Assembly (NCBI RefSeq): GCF_008180445.1
Contig: NZ_VTER01000005.1
Span: 266,124 to 330,123 of the forward strand
Reading direction: 5' to 3'
Length of the DNA: 64,000 bases
Source: Bacillus_AB infantis_B
Lineage (GTDB): Bacteria; Bacillota; Bacilli; Bacillales; Cytobacillaceae
Made by a program: the position numbers and the translations under genes. Under the pieces are notes generated by a model that ran no database searches, was not told the DNA's origin, and saw nothing but the letters and a program-made list of their open reading frames with translations. This document shows, in pieces, positions 43,861-52,573 of the stretch (positions are counted from its first letter, which is position 1; every line of letters begins with the position of its first letter).

Positions 43861-43973
43861 GCTGCAGGGTTGGGTCCCCCGGCCGAGCCAGGGGGAGAGC
43901 CAAGGGGACAGACCCCATGGCCCACTCCGGCCCAAACTCAAAAAAAAGCCAAGGGACCTGACCCCCTGGCTCA
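43861..43973 (+). repeat. REPIN copy 27 (compound, cactccggccc subtype)
   Basis: Left arms in partial tandem (gagccagggggagagccaagggg), then a pair matching copy 26 almost base for base, including the cactccggccc insert. TCA 43971-43973 is the stop of the next gene. Confidence 0.86.
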
Positions 43974-44450
43974 CTTATCCATCTCCACCGTCTCATTAAC
44001 CCCGGCCTCTTCTGCATCCTGCCCGGTAATCCGCTTCAGCATGAAGACTACTTTCTTCGTGAAGCTGCCGCTTTCCCAATATTCGGCTGCTTCCGCCTTT
44101 ACCTTGATCAGCACGACACTCGGATCATCATAAGAAGTTTGCATAATCTTCTCATACATTTTGCTCCACAATTCCTTCTTCTTCCCTATATCTTCAACGA
44201 TTTCCGCTCTGCCGCGGACAGAAACATAGGATTTGCCTGCATATGCAACGTTGACATCTTTGTCATGTAAAATCTCTTCATATTTATCCGTTTCTTTTTT
44301 GGTAAAAAACCATAGGTCCCCATCAAACTCGACTTCCTGCGTTTTCATCGGGCGTGAAACGAGCCCTTCTTCAGAGACCGTTGTCAGCATGGCCGTGTCC
44401 ACGTCTTTGATTAACTCTCTCAGCGTTTCCATTTCTTCTTGTTTTAGCAT
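43971..44450 (-). CDS. General-stress-type pyridoxamine 5'-phosphate oxidase-fold protein
   Basis: 159 aa. FMN-binding split-barrel: DVDTAMLTTVSEEGLVSRPMKTQEVEFDGDLWFFT, then VNVAYAGKSYVSVRGRAEIV. Resembles B. subtilis YdaG-type general stress proteins. Enzymatic substrate unknown. Confidence 0.82.
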   Translation of the reverse strand: MLKQEEMETLRELIKDVDTAMLTTVSEEGLVSRPMKTQEVEFDGDLWFFTKKETDKYEEILHDKDVNVAYAGKSYVSVRGRAEIVEDIGKKKELWSKMYEKIMQTSYDDPSVVLIKVKAEAAEYWESGSFTKKVVFMLKRITGQDAEEAGVNETVEMDK

Positions 44451-44608
44451 ATTTAACAGTCCTCCATCTTCTCAAAGTTTATAAATATATATTACCCTCC
44501 ACACAATCTTTTAAAGCATCGGTCTGAAAAGCTAGAAATTATAGCCGGAATTCTATAATATGATTATTGAGACAATTAAAATAATTCAGGGGTAAGGGGA
44601 GCTATTTC

Positions 44609-46306
44609 ATGACACAAGATGTAAAACGCAATTATTATAAAGAATTAATCGATCTCCAGGATGCAGAAGGAGTTGAAGCTCAGCTTCAAGCTTTACTTGA
44701 GGTTCCGATCGACTCCGTTTCTGACCTTGAAAATTGGCTGAAGAATGAAAAGGAACTAGGAATTAAAATTGATGAAGCCATGACAGGCCACCAGGTTGAT
44801 TTTTACCGAAACACCGAGGATACGGACATCAAGTCGACTTATCTTCACGATCAGCAGGTCATCCAGCCGCTGTTGATGAAATATGAAGCAAAGCTGAATG
44901 AGAAATTCTGTGATTCTCCGTACGCCGCTCAACTGGATGACAAGCGCTACGGCTTGATGCGCCGTGTCCGTGAGTCCAAGGTTAAACTTTTCAGGGAAGA
45001 AAACATTCCATTGATGGTAAAAGAGCAGGAGCTTTCTACGAAGTACAGCGAAATCATAGCAGGGCTGACCGTGGAATGGGATGGCGAGGAAAAGCCTTAT
45101 CCGTTTATCCAGTCACAGCTCGATAATCTGGACAGAAGCGTGCGGGAAAAAGCTTATTATGCCATGCTCTCAGCCCACCGCCAAATCAAGCCCGATATGG
45201 ACAGCATCATGGACGAACTCGTTCAGCTTCGCCACCAGATCGCTTTAAACGCAGGCTTTGAAAATTACCGCGATTATATGTTTGTGGTGAAAAACCGCGA
45301 GTACACAATCCAGGATTGCTATGACTTCCATGAAAATGTAGAAAAGCATATCATCCCTGCCTGGAACCGCCTCGCAGAGGTTTTCAAATCCAAGCTTGGC
45401 GTTGATGCCTATCGCCCTTGGGATAACACCGCTAAATTAATGAAAAATCCGCCATATACCGAGGTGTCAGATCTAATGGATGGTGTTTCTGAAATGCTGG
45501 GCAAGACGGATCCGTATTTTGCAGACCGTTTCGATTATATGAGAGCAAATGGGCTGCTGGATCTAGGAGACCGGAAAGGCAAAAGCCCAGGCGGTTTCTG
45601 CACCACCTTGTCTGTTTCAGGAGATACCTTTGTATTTGCAAACTTTAGTCCATCCTTCTTCTCGCTGATCGCCCTTATCCACGAAATGGGCCATGCAGTG
45701 AATGGATACCTCGAGTTTGCTGAGCACGGTCCGCTGGAAGAACACCAGCACCGCATGGAAGTCGCTGAACTCTATTCCCATGGGATGGAACTGCTCTTAC
45801 TCGACAAGCTCGACCGCTTCTATCCAGAAGAAGAAGACTTCAAGAGCGCCCAGCGTGAAGAACTGAGACGGGCATTCACCATGCTATACGGCCCATTATC
45901 AGGCGACCTCTTCCAGCATTGGATGTACACCAACCCAAATCACACCGCCAAAGAGCGCGATGAAAAATACTTCGAAATCGCAAAACGATATGGCCTAAGC
46001 CCTGTCGACACATCCGGTCTCGAAGACGTAATGGGCATCCTGTGGGCAGACACCCTGCACTACTTCCAAGTGCCTTTCTATAATATCGAATACTCCATCT
46101 CCATGCTTGGTTCTCTGCAAATACTTGAAAACTACCAGAACAACCCGGAGCAAGCCGTGGAATTATTTAAAAAAGGCGCAAGCGCCGACTACAATCAATC
46201 CATCGCCGATATCTATAAAGAAACCGGCGTCAGCTTCGACTTTTCCGAATCCGCCGTTAAAAGGATGGGTGAGTTTTTGGAGAAGGTCATTCAGGATATT
46301 CACTGA
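44609..46306 (+). CDS. M3-family oligoendopeptidase (PepF-like)
   Basis: 565 aa. The zinc site HEMGHAVNGYLEF supplies HExxH, and the third ligand Glu lies in the MEVAELYSHGMELL segment. Cytoplasmic endopeptidase for short peptides. Ribosome site AAGGGGAG. Its TGA stop is the first bases of a REPIN. Confidence 0.88.
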   Translation: MTQDVKRNYYKELIDLQDAEGVEAQLQALLEVPIDSVSDLENWLKNEKELGIKIDEAMTGHQVDFYRNTEDTDIKSTYLHDQQVIQPLLMKYEAKLNEKFCDSPYAAQLDDKRYGLMRRVRESKVKLFREENIPLMVKEQELSTKYSEIIAGLTVEWDGEEKPYPFIQSQLDNLDRSVREKAYYAMLSAHRQIKPDMDSIMDELVQLRHQIALNAGFENYRDYMFVVKNREYTIQDCYDFHENVEKHIIPAWNRLAEVFKSKLGVDAYRPWDNTAKLMKNPPYTEVSDLMDGVSEMLGKTDPYFADRFDYMRANGLLDLGDRKGKSPGGFCTTLSVSGDTFVFANFSPSFFSLIALIHEMGHAVNGYLEFAEHGPLEEHQHRMEVAELYSHGMELLLLDKLDRFYPEEEDFKSAQREELRRAFTMLYGPLSGDLFQHWMYTNPNHTAKERDEKYFEIAKRYGLSPVDTSGLEDVMGILWADTLHYFQVPFYNIEYSISMLGSLQILENYQNNPEQAVELFKKGASADYNQSIADIYKETGVSFDFSESAVKRMGEFLEKVIQDIH

Positions 46307-46402
46307 GCCACGGGGTCAGGTCCCTAGGCCCAGTTTGAGCCAGGGGGACAGACCCCTCGGCCCATTCACAAAAAGAGCCACGGGGTCTGTCCCCCTGGCT
46401 CT
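46305..46402 (+). repeat. REPIN copy 28 (three units)
   Basis: Units with loops TCAGG, ACAGA and TCTGT between two co-directional rightward genes. The left TGAGCC provides the peptidase stop. Confidence 0.86.
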
Positions 46403-46422
46403 TTTCTGCTACGGAGGTAAAC

Positions 46423-47079
46423 ATGAAAACTCACTACTATTTAGGCTGGTTTAACAATCATTTTCCAGAGAAGCTGAGCCAGCTGCTTCAGGAGGATATA
46501 ATTGATAGAAAATCGCTTGTTATGATCAGCTCAAATCCATCTATTGATGAAGAAATAGGCGCTGCTGAACGCTCGTGGCTGGACCAGGCCGGTATTGTGT
46601 TTGATGAATACCACCTGATTAATTACCGTATCCTGAAGGAAGAAGCCCATACTTTAATTAGTAATGCTTCAGTCATTTTCTTATTAGGCGGAAATACCGT
46701 TGAACAAAATAGGTTCCTCGCAGAATATGAGCTGTCGACTCCAATTCAAAAAAGCCAAGCCATTGTAATGGGAGCCAGCGCTGGAGCGATCAATATGTCT
46801 GCAAAATGGTTATGCTCGAAAAACCTTGGCTATAACGTTGAAGCCAGAACTCTGTTCGACGGAATCGGTCTTGGCGATTTTGCGGTCCTTTCTCATTTTG
46901 ATCTTGAGCATAACCTCGCGCTCGTTCAAAATGAACTGTCATCCTTATCGGAAGAAGTGAATATCTATGCTTCGAACAAGGACTGTGCTATGCGTGTTAA
47001 GGGAGACAAACTCGACATCATAGGCACTGTCTACTTAATTTCTCGGTCAAAGATTGAGAGATTGGATGAGACGCTTTAG
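46423..47079 (+). CDS. Peptidase E-like (S51) type 1 glutamine amidotransferase-fold protein
   Basis: 218 aa. The nucleophile Ser is in VMGASAGAINMSAKW, with VIFLLGGNTVEQNRFL before it and LSHFDLEHNLALV after, the S51 order. Members are Asp-specific dipeptidases or cyanophycinases; which one is not decidable. Starts just downstream of a REPIN with ACGGAGG. Confidence 0.78.
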   Translation: MKTHYYLGWFNNHFPEKLSQLLQEDIIDRKSLVMISSNPSIDEEIGAAERSWLDQAGIVFDEYHLINYRILKEEAHTLISNASVIFLLGGNTVEQNRFLAEYELSTPIQKSQAIVMGASAGAINMSAKWLCSKNLGYNVEARTLFDGIGLGDFAVLSHFDLEHNLALVQNELSSLSEEVNIYASNKDCAMRVKGDKLDIIGTVYLISRSKIERLDETL

Positions 47080-47086
47080 CTACGGT

Positions 47087-47152
47087 GAGCCATGGGGACA
47101 GACCCCTTGGCCCAGTCTCAAAAAGAGCCATGGGGTCTGCCCCCATGGCTCA
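47087..47152 (+). repeat. REPIN copy 29
   Basis: Two units, both with CATGGGG-type arms, spacer tctcaaaaagagcc. Precedes the lipoprotein start by 23 bp. Confidence 0.88.
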
Positions 47153-47175
47153 AAAAAATATTGGAGTGATTTAAA

Positions 47176-47625
47176 TTGAGGTTTTTAGGATTAATCTCAT
47201 GTTTATCATTTACTCTTGTTTTAGCCGGATGTTTTGGAGAAGAGTATAATTTTTCTCCGCCAACAGTTTCCTTATTTAATCCTGATGATATTACCCAAGA
47301 AACAGAACTTGAAGAAGCGAATGTTGAGTGGGACTTCGACGAACAATACAACAAGCAAACGGAGGATGTTCATGCGTTAGCTAAGAAACAAGAAGTGATG
47401 TACTTCAATTCAGGCCAGAAAGTTCAATACCGCCTTGAAGCTGGTCATTTTGATTCCGATGGAGTCAGTGTTTCCGTTTGGAATAACGACAGTGAGACAA
47501 AACTGAAATTAGAAAAAGGACAATCTTTCTACTTACCGGAAGAAACCGGTGAATATGTGATAGTGTTTGACCTTGACACAGATAAAGGCGATGCCCAGTA
47601 TGTTGGAAGTATTGTCGTAGAGTGA
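47176..47625 (+). CDS. Uncharacterised lipoprotein
   Basis: 149 aa, TTG start after GGAGTG. Lipobox LVLAGC-F at about 14-19. The mature part ends in a beta-rich domain (VSVSVWNNDSETKLKLEKGQSFYLPEETGEYVIVFDL), suggestive of an extracellular sandwich fold. TGA overlaps the next REPIN. Function unknown. Confidence 0.75.
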   Translation: MRFLGLISCLSFTLVLAGCFGEEYNFSPPTVSLFNPDDITQETELEEANVEWDFDEQYNKQTEDVHALAKKQEVMYFNSGQKVQYRLEAGHFDSDGVSVSVWNNDSETKLKLEKGQSFYLPEETGEYVIVFDLDTDKGDAQYVGSIVVE

Positions 47626-47689
47626 GCCACGGGGTCAGACCCCTTGGCCCAGCCACAAAAAGAGCCAAGGGGTCTGTCCCCCTGGCTCT
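47624..47689 (+). repeat. REPIN copy 30
   Basis: Two units (loops TCAGA, TCTGT), spacer cacaaaaagagcc, between convergent lipoprotein genes. Confidence 0.88.
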
Positions 47690-47698
47690 CATAAGGTT

Positions 47699-48184
47699 TT
47701 AATCTCCGTACTTGTCTATCCACTCTTTTAACCACGTTGAATAATCTCCTTTTATATCCTCACTGGTTTTACCATTCAAAGAATATGGAGCTCCAACTAT
47801 ATCATTGGTTTTAGAAATCGGAGATGACAAGCCTCCAATAACTTCTCCATCTAATAACCAAACTGTTACAGAAGTTTCTCCCCTATTAAATACATCATCT
47901 AATGGATGATTTTTAATTGTAAAAAGAATTGCATCTATTTTCTTATTCAGATATTCATCAGGTTCTATACGTTGAACAGACCAAAGTTGTTGGATAGGCA
48001 TAGTGCGTAATTCTGTTGTAGTAAATTCTAGATCACTCTCACCCTGATATGAAATAACTTCATACTCATTCTGCTCTAGGTGGTCTTTTGCGATTTTGGC
48101 ATTTTCGCTTAGTTGTATTTCTTTTTCACGACAACCTGTGACAAGTATAATACAAGTAAAGATTAGAACTATATACTTGGGCAA
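47699..48184 (-). CDS. Uncharacterised lipoprotein
   Basis: 161 aa from TTG 48184 (GGGAGG seven bases upstream). Lipobox ILVTGC-R at 11-16. The conserved-looking core is TTELRTMPIQQLWSVQRIEPDEYLNKKID and VWLLDGEVIGGLSSP. Resembles small DUF4825/DUF4830-type lipoproteins but not assigned with confidence. Confidence 0.65.
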   Translation of the reverse strand: MPKYIVLIFTCIILVTGCREKEIQLSENAKIAKDHLEQNEYEVISYQGESDLEFTTTELRTMPIQQLWSVQRIEPDEYLNKKIDAILFTIKNHPLDDVFNRGETSVTVWLLDGEVIGGLSSPISKTNDIVGAPYSLNGKTSEDIKGDYSTWLKEWIDKYGD

Positions 48185-48310
48185 ACCATATCCTCCCTTT
48201 TCATAATCTTCTACTAAGCTGACTGTTAGCTGAATAAGCCTCCCTTCGAACAATACCATAAAATGTAAATTTGAACTAGATCTAAATATAACAACAATTT
48301 TTATAAAAAA

Positions 48311-48338
48311 GAGCCAAGGGGTCTGTCCCCCTGGCTCT
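48311..48338 (+). repeat. Solo REPIN right half
   Basis: A single right-type unit with its A6 spacer, lacking the left unit. It still forms a leftward terminator at the histidine kinase stop. Confidence 0.85.
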
Positions 48339-49591
48339 CACGGTTCAACACCCGGAAAATCAATAATAAATTCCGTCCCCACTCCTTCTTCGCTTTCTAC
48401 TCTGATTTTTCCCTTAAAGGAATGGATAATCTGGTAGCTGACCATCATCCCCAGTCCTGTCCCTTTTTCCTTGAGAGAATAATAAGGCGATCCCAGACGC
48501 TGGACCTGTTTCGGGTTCATACCGATTCCCTGGTCCTGGACGGCGATCCTGATGTGTTTATCGGCGGTTTGATGGCATGAAAGCGATACGGTCCCGCCAT
48601 TCGGCATGGACTCTACTGCATTTTTCAATATATTGAGCAGGGATTGGTTCAGCTTCTGGGGATCTGCTTTTATCCAGCAGTCATCCTGAATGTCGATCTG
48701 AAATTCAACCTGCTGATTCACGCTGAAAGTTTGAATCAGCGCTGCTGTACGTTTTAAGTGTTCACTGACATTGACGGCTTTATATGTACTCATGGAAGGT
48801 TTGCCGAAAGTGAGAAAGTCGTTGATGATTTCATTGGCCCGGTCTAATTCTTCAATGGAAAGCTTGATGTATTCTCTTTTGGGATAAGAGAGATCGGGGT
48901 CATCAAGGAGCTGCAGGAATCCCCTGGTCACCTGCATAGGATTGCGGATCTCATGGGCAAACACACCGGTGAGTTCGCTGATCACCCTGAATTTCTCCGA
49001 GTCCTGGACCTTCAGCCTGAGCTGGTGGTTCTCACGGATTTTCTCAACTAATACGGTACAGAACCACGTAACGGCAACCGTAAAAAGCAGATGAATCCCC
49101 TGAACTTTCAACACGTTGATGGAGAAGCCATTCATGCCTCCGGACACCAGCATGCCGCAGAGACAGTACAGAAACGATAATCCCGTCGCAATGATAATCC
49201 TTCTATTCTTATTCATACGTAGAAATAATCGCTGAAACGACAAAATGACCGGGAGCGTAATGATTAGCACAATGACAGTCGTCAAAAATCCCATGCTGAT
49301 TCCTAAAGACAGGCGGTATAGAATGATCAGGGCTGTCAGAAACACGCCGGACCAGACTCCGAGGTATAACGTTCCAAATAAGAGAGGGATAAACCGGAGA
49401 TCAAGCCTCGCTCCTTCGGCATATTCCACGGGAAAGGACATGCACAAAAGAATGGACAATCCCCATAAAAGAGTCATGAACATCTTGATAAACCGGTCCT
49501 CTTTTACCTTCTCCAGAATAAACGTAAAATAACTGAAGATAGGGATCACCATAAGTGTCAACTGCAGCAAGAAATCTTTCACTATACTCAT
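48338..49591 (-). CDS. Membrane sensor histidine kinase (5TMR-LYT type, KinB-like)
   Basis: 417 aa. Six or so N-terminal membrane helices (1-185) of 5TMR-LYT type, then a HisKA box VFAHEIRNPMQVTRGFLQLL with the phospho-His, N box NILKNAVESMP and G boxes DQGIGMNPKQ and GTGLGMMVSYQIIHSFKG. No response regulator is adjacent. In Bacillaceae such orphan kinases (KinB type) often feed the sporulation phosphorelay; that role is inference. The ribosome site is weak. Confidence 0.85.
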   Translation of the reverse strand: MSIVKDFLLQLTLMVIPIFSYFTFILEKVKEDRFIKMFMTLLWGLSILLCMSFPVEYAEGARLDLRFIPLLFGTLYLGVWSGVFLTALIILYRLSLGISMGFLTTVIVLIITLPVILSFQRLFLRMNKNRRIIIATGLSFLYCLCGMLVSGGMNGFSINVLKVQGIHLLFTVAVTWFCTVLVEKIRENHQLRLKVQDSEKFRVISELTGVFAHEIRNPMQVTRGFLQLLDDPDLSYPKREYIKLSIEELDRANEIINDFLTFGKPSMSTYKAVNVSEHLKRTAALIQTFSVNQQVEFQIDIQDDCWIKADPQKLNQSLLNILKNAVESMPNGGTVSLSCHQTADKHIRIAVQDQGIGMNPKQVQRLGSPYYSLKEKGTGLGMMVSYQIIHSFKGKIRVESEEGVGTEFIIDFPGVEP

Positions 49592-49674
49592 CTGGGCACC
49601 ATTCGCCTTCTGTTCTATGTACCTTATATTTTAGCAAAAATTCACAGATTTTGGGTGTTCTTGTCTTTTTTTTC

Positions 49675-49739
49675 GAGCCAAGGGGTCTGTCCCCCTGGCT
49701 CAGTCTCAAAAAGAGCCAAGGGGTCTGTCCCCTTGGCTC
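49675..49739 (+). repeat. REPIN copy 32
   Basis: Both units are of right type (loop TCTGT twice), an unusual pairing, with A5 spacer, in a divergent intergenic gap. Confidence 0.87.
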
Positions 49740-49808
49740 CTCCGAAAATTGAAACTTCCCCTTCTCTAAAACGTAAATAAAGTAAATAACATTCTCCGGA
49801 GGGTGAAT

Positions 49809-50273
49809 ATGGATAATCAGCGGGTTGATGAACTTAACAATTTTCTCGAAGAAATCAGACAAAAAGCTGATGAAAAAACGGCTGCGAAGCTGGAATTGGA
49901 TAAATGCAAAAGGATCATTCAAAGGCTAAGTTCCTTTTCATCAGATTGTGAAAAATGTTATCAGCTTTTTATAGAGTTAGAAAATCATCTGATCCAGCTT
50001 AAAGGCAAAGCAGAACATCTTGCAGAAGGTGAGATTAAACATCATAGACAACTAGTTGACACCATCAGCTCCCATCTGCAGAAGCAGCACAAACTGGTAG
50101 CGCGGGGGTATTATCTGGCATTATATATGTGCATTGGCATAAGTATAGGCTCAGCATTAGGACTTGTTGTATTTGAAAATCTTGCACTGGGCCTGCCGCT
50201 GGGAATGTGTATGGGTATAGCAATTGGCACAGGGCTGGACGAAGATGCTAAGAAAAAGGGGCTGACTCTTTAG
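49809..50273 (+). CDS. Small coiled-coil membrane protein
   Basis: 154 aa from ATG 49809 (GGAGG upstream). A 100-residue helical, charged N-terminus with a CxxC-like pair (SDCEKCYQ), then two C-terminal membrane helices rich in Gly (YMCIGISIGSALGLVVFENLALGLPLGMCMGIAIG). Resembles glycine-zipper-like anchors. Function unknown. Confidence 0.65.
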   Translation: MDNQRVDELNNFLEEIRQKADEKTAAKLELDKCKRIIQRLSSFSSDCEKCYQLFIELENHLIQLKGKAEHLAEGEIKHHRQLVDTISSHLQKQHKLVARGYYLALYMCIGISIGSALGLVVFENLALGLPLGMCMGIAIGTGLDEDAKKKGLTL

Positions 50274-50275
50274 GA

Positions 50276-50375
50276 GAGCCAAAAAGCCACAGGGTCAGAC
50301 CCCTAGGCCCAAAATGCCACAGAGACCCCTCGGCCCAGCATCAAAAAGAGCCAAGGGGTCTGTCCCCCTGGCTCA
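50276..50375 (+). repeat. REPIN copy 33 (three units)
   Basis: Two short decayed left units (loop TCAGA, then a truncated gccacagagacccctcggccc) and an intact right unit with A5 spacer, between convergent genes. Confidence 0.84.
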
Positions 50376-51077
50376 TTAATTCCGCACACTCCAGTAAATT
50401 TCCGTAGTTTCCCTGCAATAAAAGCCTTCTAGATCACAAAAATCCACTAGTATATTTACGGTCTTTTTGTTTGAACACAGTAACGAAAAGTGGCTATCCC
50501 AGTGAGTAGTCAGCAGGATATTGTTATCGTGAGTGAACAGGTTCTTATCCTCTATTTCAAGGAGGTTAGCATCTTCAATTAAGTCATCAATATATTCTAA
50601 TTTTCTTTTTGAACAAAATTCATCTCCACGCCATATCCAATCATACCCAATATTTTTTATACCCTGAAGTAACTTATCCATAATAAGCTCCGGGAAATAA
50701 CCTTCAGTCGGGTAAATGATTTTGTGCTGATCACATGTATCATGAATAACCTTCGCTATCTCTTCGTTTGCATATGTTTTATTTAGACCTAAGATCATAG
50801 TTCTCAGTCCAATATCCACATGTTCATAGCTTGTGATATTGGAAATCTCCATGAACTGCTTCCAAGAAACCATTTCACAATCATCCCTAATTTCACTTTT
50901 AGCTGGATATGTATCCGGATTGAATAAGTCGTAATCAATTGTCTCTGGTTTAAAGAATGGATGGAAAAAGATAAAAACTTCTTCAAAGACTCCTTCATAG
51001 AATTTTTTAATTGGCATATCCGCAGGTGAACAAACAGCAAACTTGTGTGGTTCAGGTGCCTTCCTCATTTTAATCAT
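50376..51077 (-). CDS. DUF2711-like protein
   Basis: 233 aa. The block FEEVFIFFHPFFKPETIDYDLFNPDTYP and YDWIWRGDEFCSKRKLEYIDDL match what I know of DUF2711, a Bacillaceae family without assigned function. Cytoplasmic, no motif of known catalysis. Confidence 0.62.
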   Translation of the reverse strand: MIKMRKAPEPHKFAVCSPADMPIKKFYEGVFEEVFIFFHPFFKPETIDYDLFNPDTYPAKSEIRDDCEMVSWKQFMEISNITSYEHVDIGLRTMILGLNKTYANEEIAKVIHDTCDQHKIIYPTEGYFPELIMDKLLQGIKNIGYDWIWRGDEFCSKRKLEYIDDLIEDANLLEIEDKNLFTHDNNILLTTHWDSHFSLLCSNKKTVNILVDFCDLEGFYCRETTEIYWSVRN

Positions 51078-51106
51078 TAATCCTCACTCTTCCTAGGAAT
51101 TGTTCT

Positions 51107-51175
51107 TGCTCTTCAACTAACTTCCCTCTTTTATGGAAAAGATGCTACCTGGCTGTGCAGCGGTCGGGAACATAA
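51107..51175 (+). repeat. AT-rich hairpin repeat, second family (copy a)
   Basis: Shares with copies b-e the order pyrimidine-rich CTTCCCT, TTTTATGG, AAAAG, then GCTACCTGG...GCAGC and GAACATAAGCAT. Most similar to copy c at 56040. Confidence 0.55.
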
Positions 51176-51202
51176 GCATCCGTCTTCCTAATACAACCGT
51201 CT

Positions 51203-51613
51203 TTAATACAAAGTGGTATTATCTTTAATTTCCACTTCCAGGTTCCCGTCTTCGTCCATAGATTCTATATTTATGACTGCCTCCCCTGAATAACCTTTTT
51301 CAAAATATCCAATTATATATTCTGTATGTGAAATCCCTTTGTTATCCTTGTATTCTAATTTTAATGCTGCTTCACTAAAATCATCATTGGAATTCTCGTT
51401 TGGATTAACATTAAGTGTATATTTCTCACCTGATGCGATGGATGGGATTTCAATATCCGTTTTTATATTGTCATAGGTTAGGTATAAGCCGGATACTGCT
51501 TTATTCGTTTCATTTTCCACTCTAATATTAAATCCTTCTTGTCCTGCCTTAAAAGTTACAAACCCTAAAGCTCCGATTATCACGACTATTATAGTGACAA
51601 TAGTTTTTTTCAT
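51203..51613 (-). CDS. Uncharacterised membrane-anchored extracellular protein
   Basis: 136 aa. N-terminal membrane helix (TIVTIIVVIIGALGFVTF, 4-21) used as anchor or uncleaved signal; the remainder is a beta-rich exterior domain (FNIRVENETNKAVSGLYLTYD). No family recognised. Confidence 0.62.
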   Translation of the reverse strand: MKKTIVTIIVVIIGALGFVTFKAGQEGFNIRVENETNKAVSGLYLTYDNIKTDIEIPSIASGEKYTLNVNPNENSNDDFSEAALKLEYKDNKGISHTEYIIGYFEKGYSGEAVINIESMDEDGNLEVEIKDNTTLY

Positions 51614-51794
51614 TTTTCCTTTTAGGATCTCCTTTCTACGGTGAATTTACTTTTCCGAAAACCACTTCCCTTTGTGGTGTTTCAGCTGTATCCCTTGAAC
51701 TCGCCATATTTTGTTTTTAATATTAATGCATAAAAAAATCAACTTCATCTATAGACTTTCCTATATAATCATATTACCATAAAAACCCAAAACC

Positions 51795-51850
51795 CACTTC
51801 TACTCCCCGTTTATTACATAAGAAAAGCCGCCTGGTTCTGGCAGCTAATC
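51795..51850 (+). repeat. AT-rich hairpin repeat, second family (copy b)
   Basis: CTACTCCCCG, TTATTACATAAGAAAAG, then GCCGCC-TGGTTCT-GGCAGC, the clearest hairpin of this family. Otherwise the 343-bp gap 51614-51956 holds REPIN copy 34 and AT-rich sequence. Confidence 0.58.
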
Positions 51851-51891
51851 AAGAATTTAAGCTATGAAACTTTGAATTGAAACAAATAAAA

Positions 51892-51956
51892 GAGCCACGG
51901 GGACAGACCCCTTGGCCCAATTTCAAATAAAGCCATGGGACCTGACCCCCTGGCTC
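51892..51956 (+). repeat. REPIN copy 34
   Basis: Two units (loops ACAGA, CCTGA), spacer tttcaaataaagcc. The CGNR gene stop follows directly. Confidence 0.86.
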
Positions 51957-52472
51957 TTAAGACTTTTTGTTTTTCTCCCTATAAGTCTTTACTTTTGCTA
52001 TAGTGCCGCAAGCCCTTCCTGATGGACTATCCTTTTTCATACTGCACCACTTTTTGGTGCTGCTTTTAGATGTATCGTAAAATGCCCATTTACAGTCCGG
52101 GCAAATCTTGTATCGATGAAAATTTCCTTCTTCTACTTTCTGCAAAACTAAAATGAGAATATGGTCAATAATGCTCGATTGATTTGTGTAAAAATCCAAC
52201 CCGCATCTTCCATTTTCTACCTTCAGCTGAGTATTAATATTTCTTTTCAATATCCACTGATTCATACTTTCTAATGAGCTGGCAGACACAACTTTTCTCA
52301 GTTCATCCCTAAATAAAATGACATCTGTTAAATTATCGGTATTTTTCTGTGAAAAATAAGTCTTTAAATCATCCTGATTAATCAGGTTCTCTCTAGGAAT
52401 TCTGCTGTCATTAGGTAATTCCCAGGTATTAAGGAACATGATGATTTCATCTTTTTCTATAGATTTATCCAT
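51957..52472 (-). CDS. CGNR-type zinc-finger regulator
   Basis: 171 aa from ATG 52472. The N-terminal ABATE-like helical domain is followed by C-terminal zinc site CPDCKWAFYDTSKSSTKKWCSM...CGTIAKVKTYREK. The usual CGNR tetrad is CGTI here, but the Cys ligands and the basic helix remain. Such proteins are ligand-responsive DNA-binding regulators. Divergent from an MFS exporter with repeated TGGTTAC elements between, so likely its repressor or activator. Confidence 0.78.
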   Translation of the reverse strand: MDKSIEKDEIIMFLNTWELPNDSRIPRENLINQDDLKTYFSQKNTDNLTDVILFRDELRKVVSASSLESMNQWILKRNINTQLKVENGRCGLDFYTNQSSIIDHILILVLQKVEEGNFHRYKICPDCKWAFYDTSKSSTKKWCSMKKDSPSGRACGTIAKVKTYREKNKKS

Positions 52473-52524
52473 TGTAACCACCAATCACTTTTGAGAGTTG
52501 CACTTGGGATTATTATATCATAGA

Positions 52525-52560
52525 ATGGTTGTAACCATTATAAATTTTTGATGGTTACAA
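52525..52560. promoter_or_regulatory. Operator-like repeats between CGNR regulator and MFS gene
   Basis: Perfect dyad ATGGTT-GT-AACCAT (52525-52538) and a direct copy ATGGTTACAA (52551-52560) just before the MFS ribosome site; a further inverted TTGTAACCA lies over the CGNR start (about 52474). Confidence 0.6.
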
Positions 52561-52573
52561 AAGGGGGAGGGTT

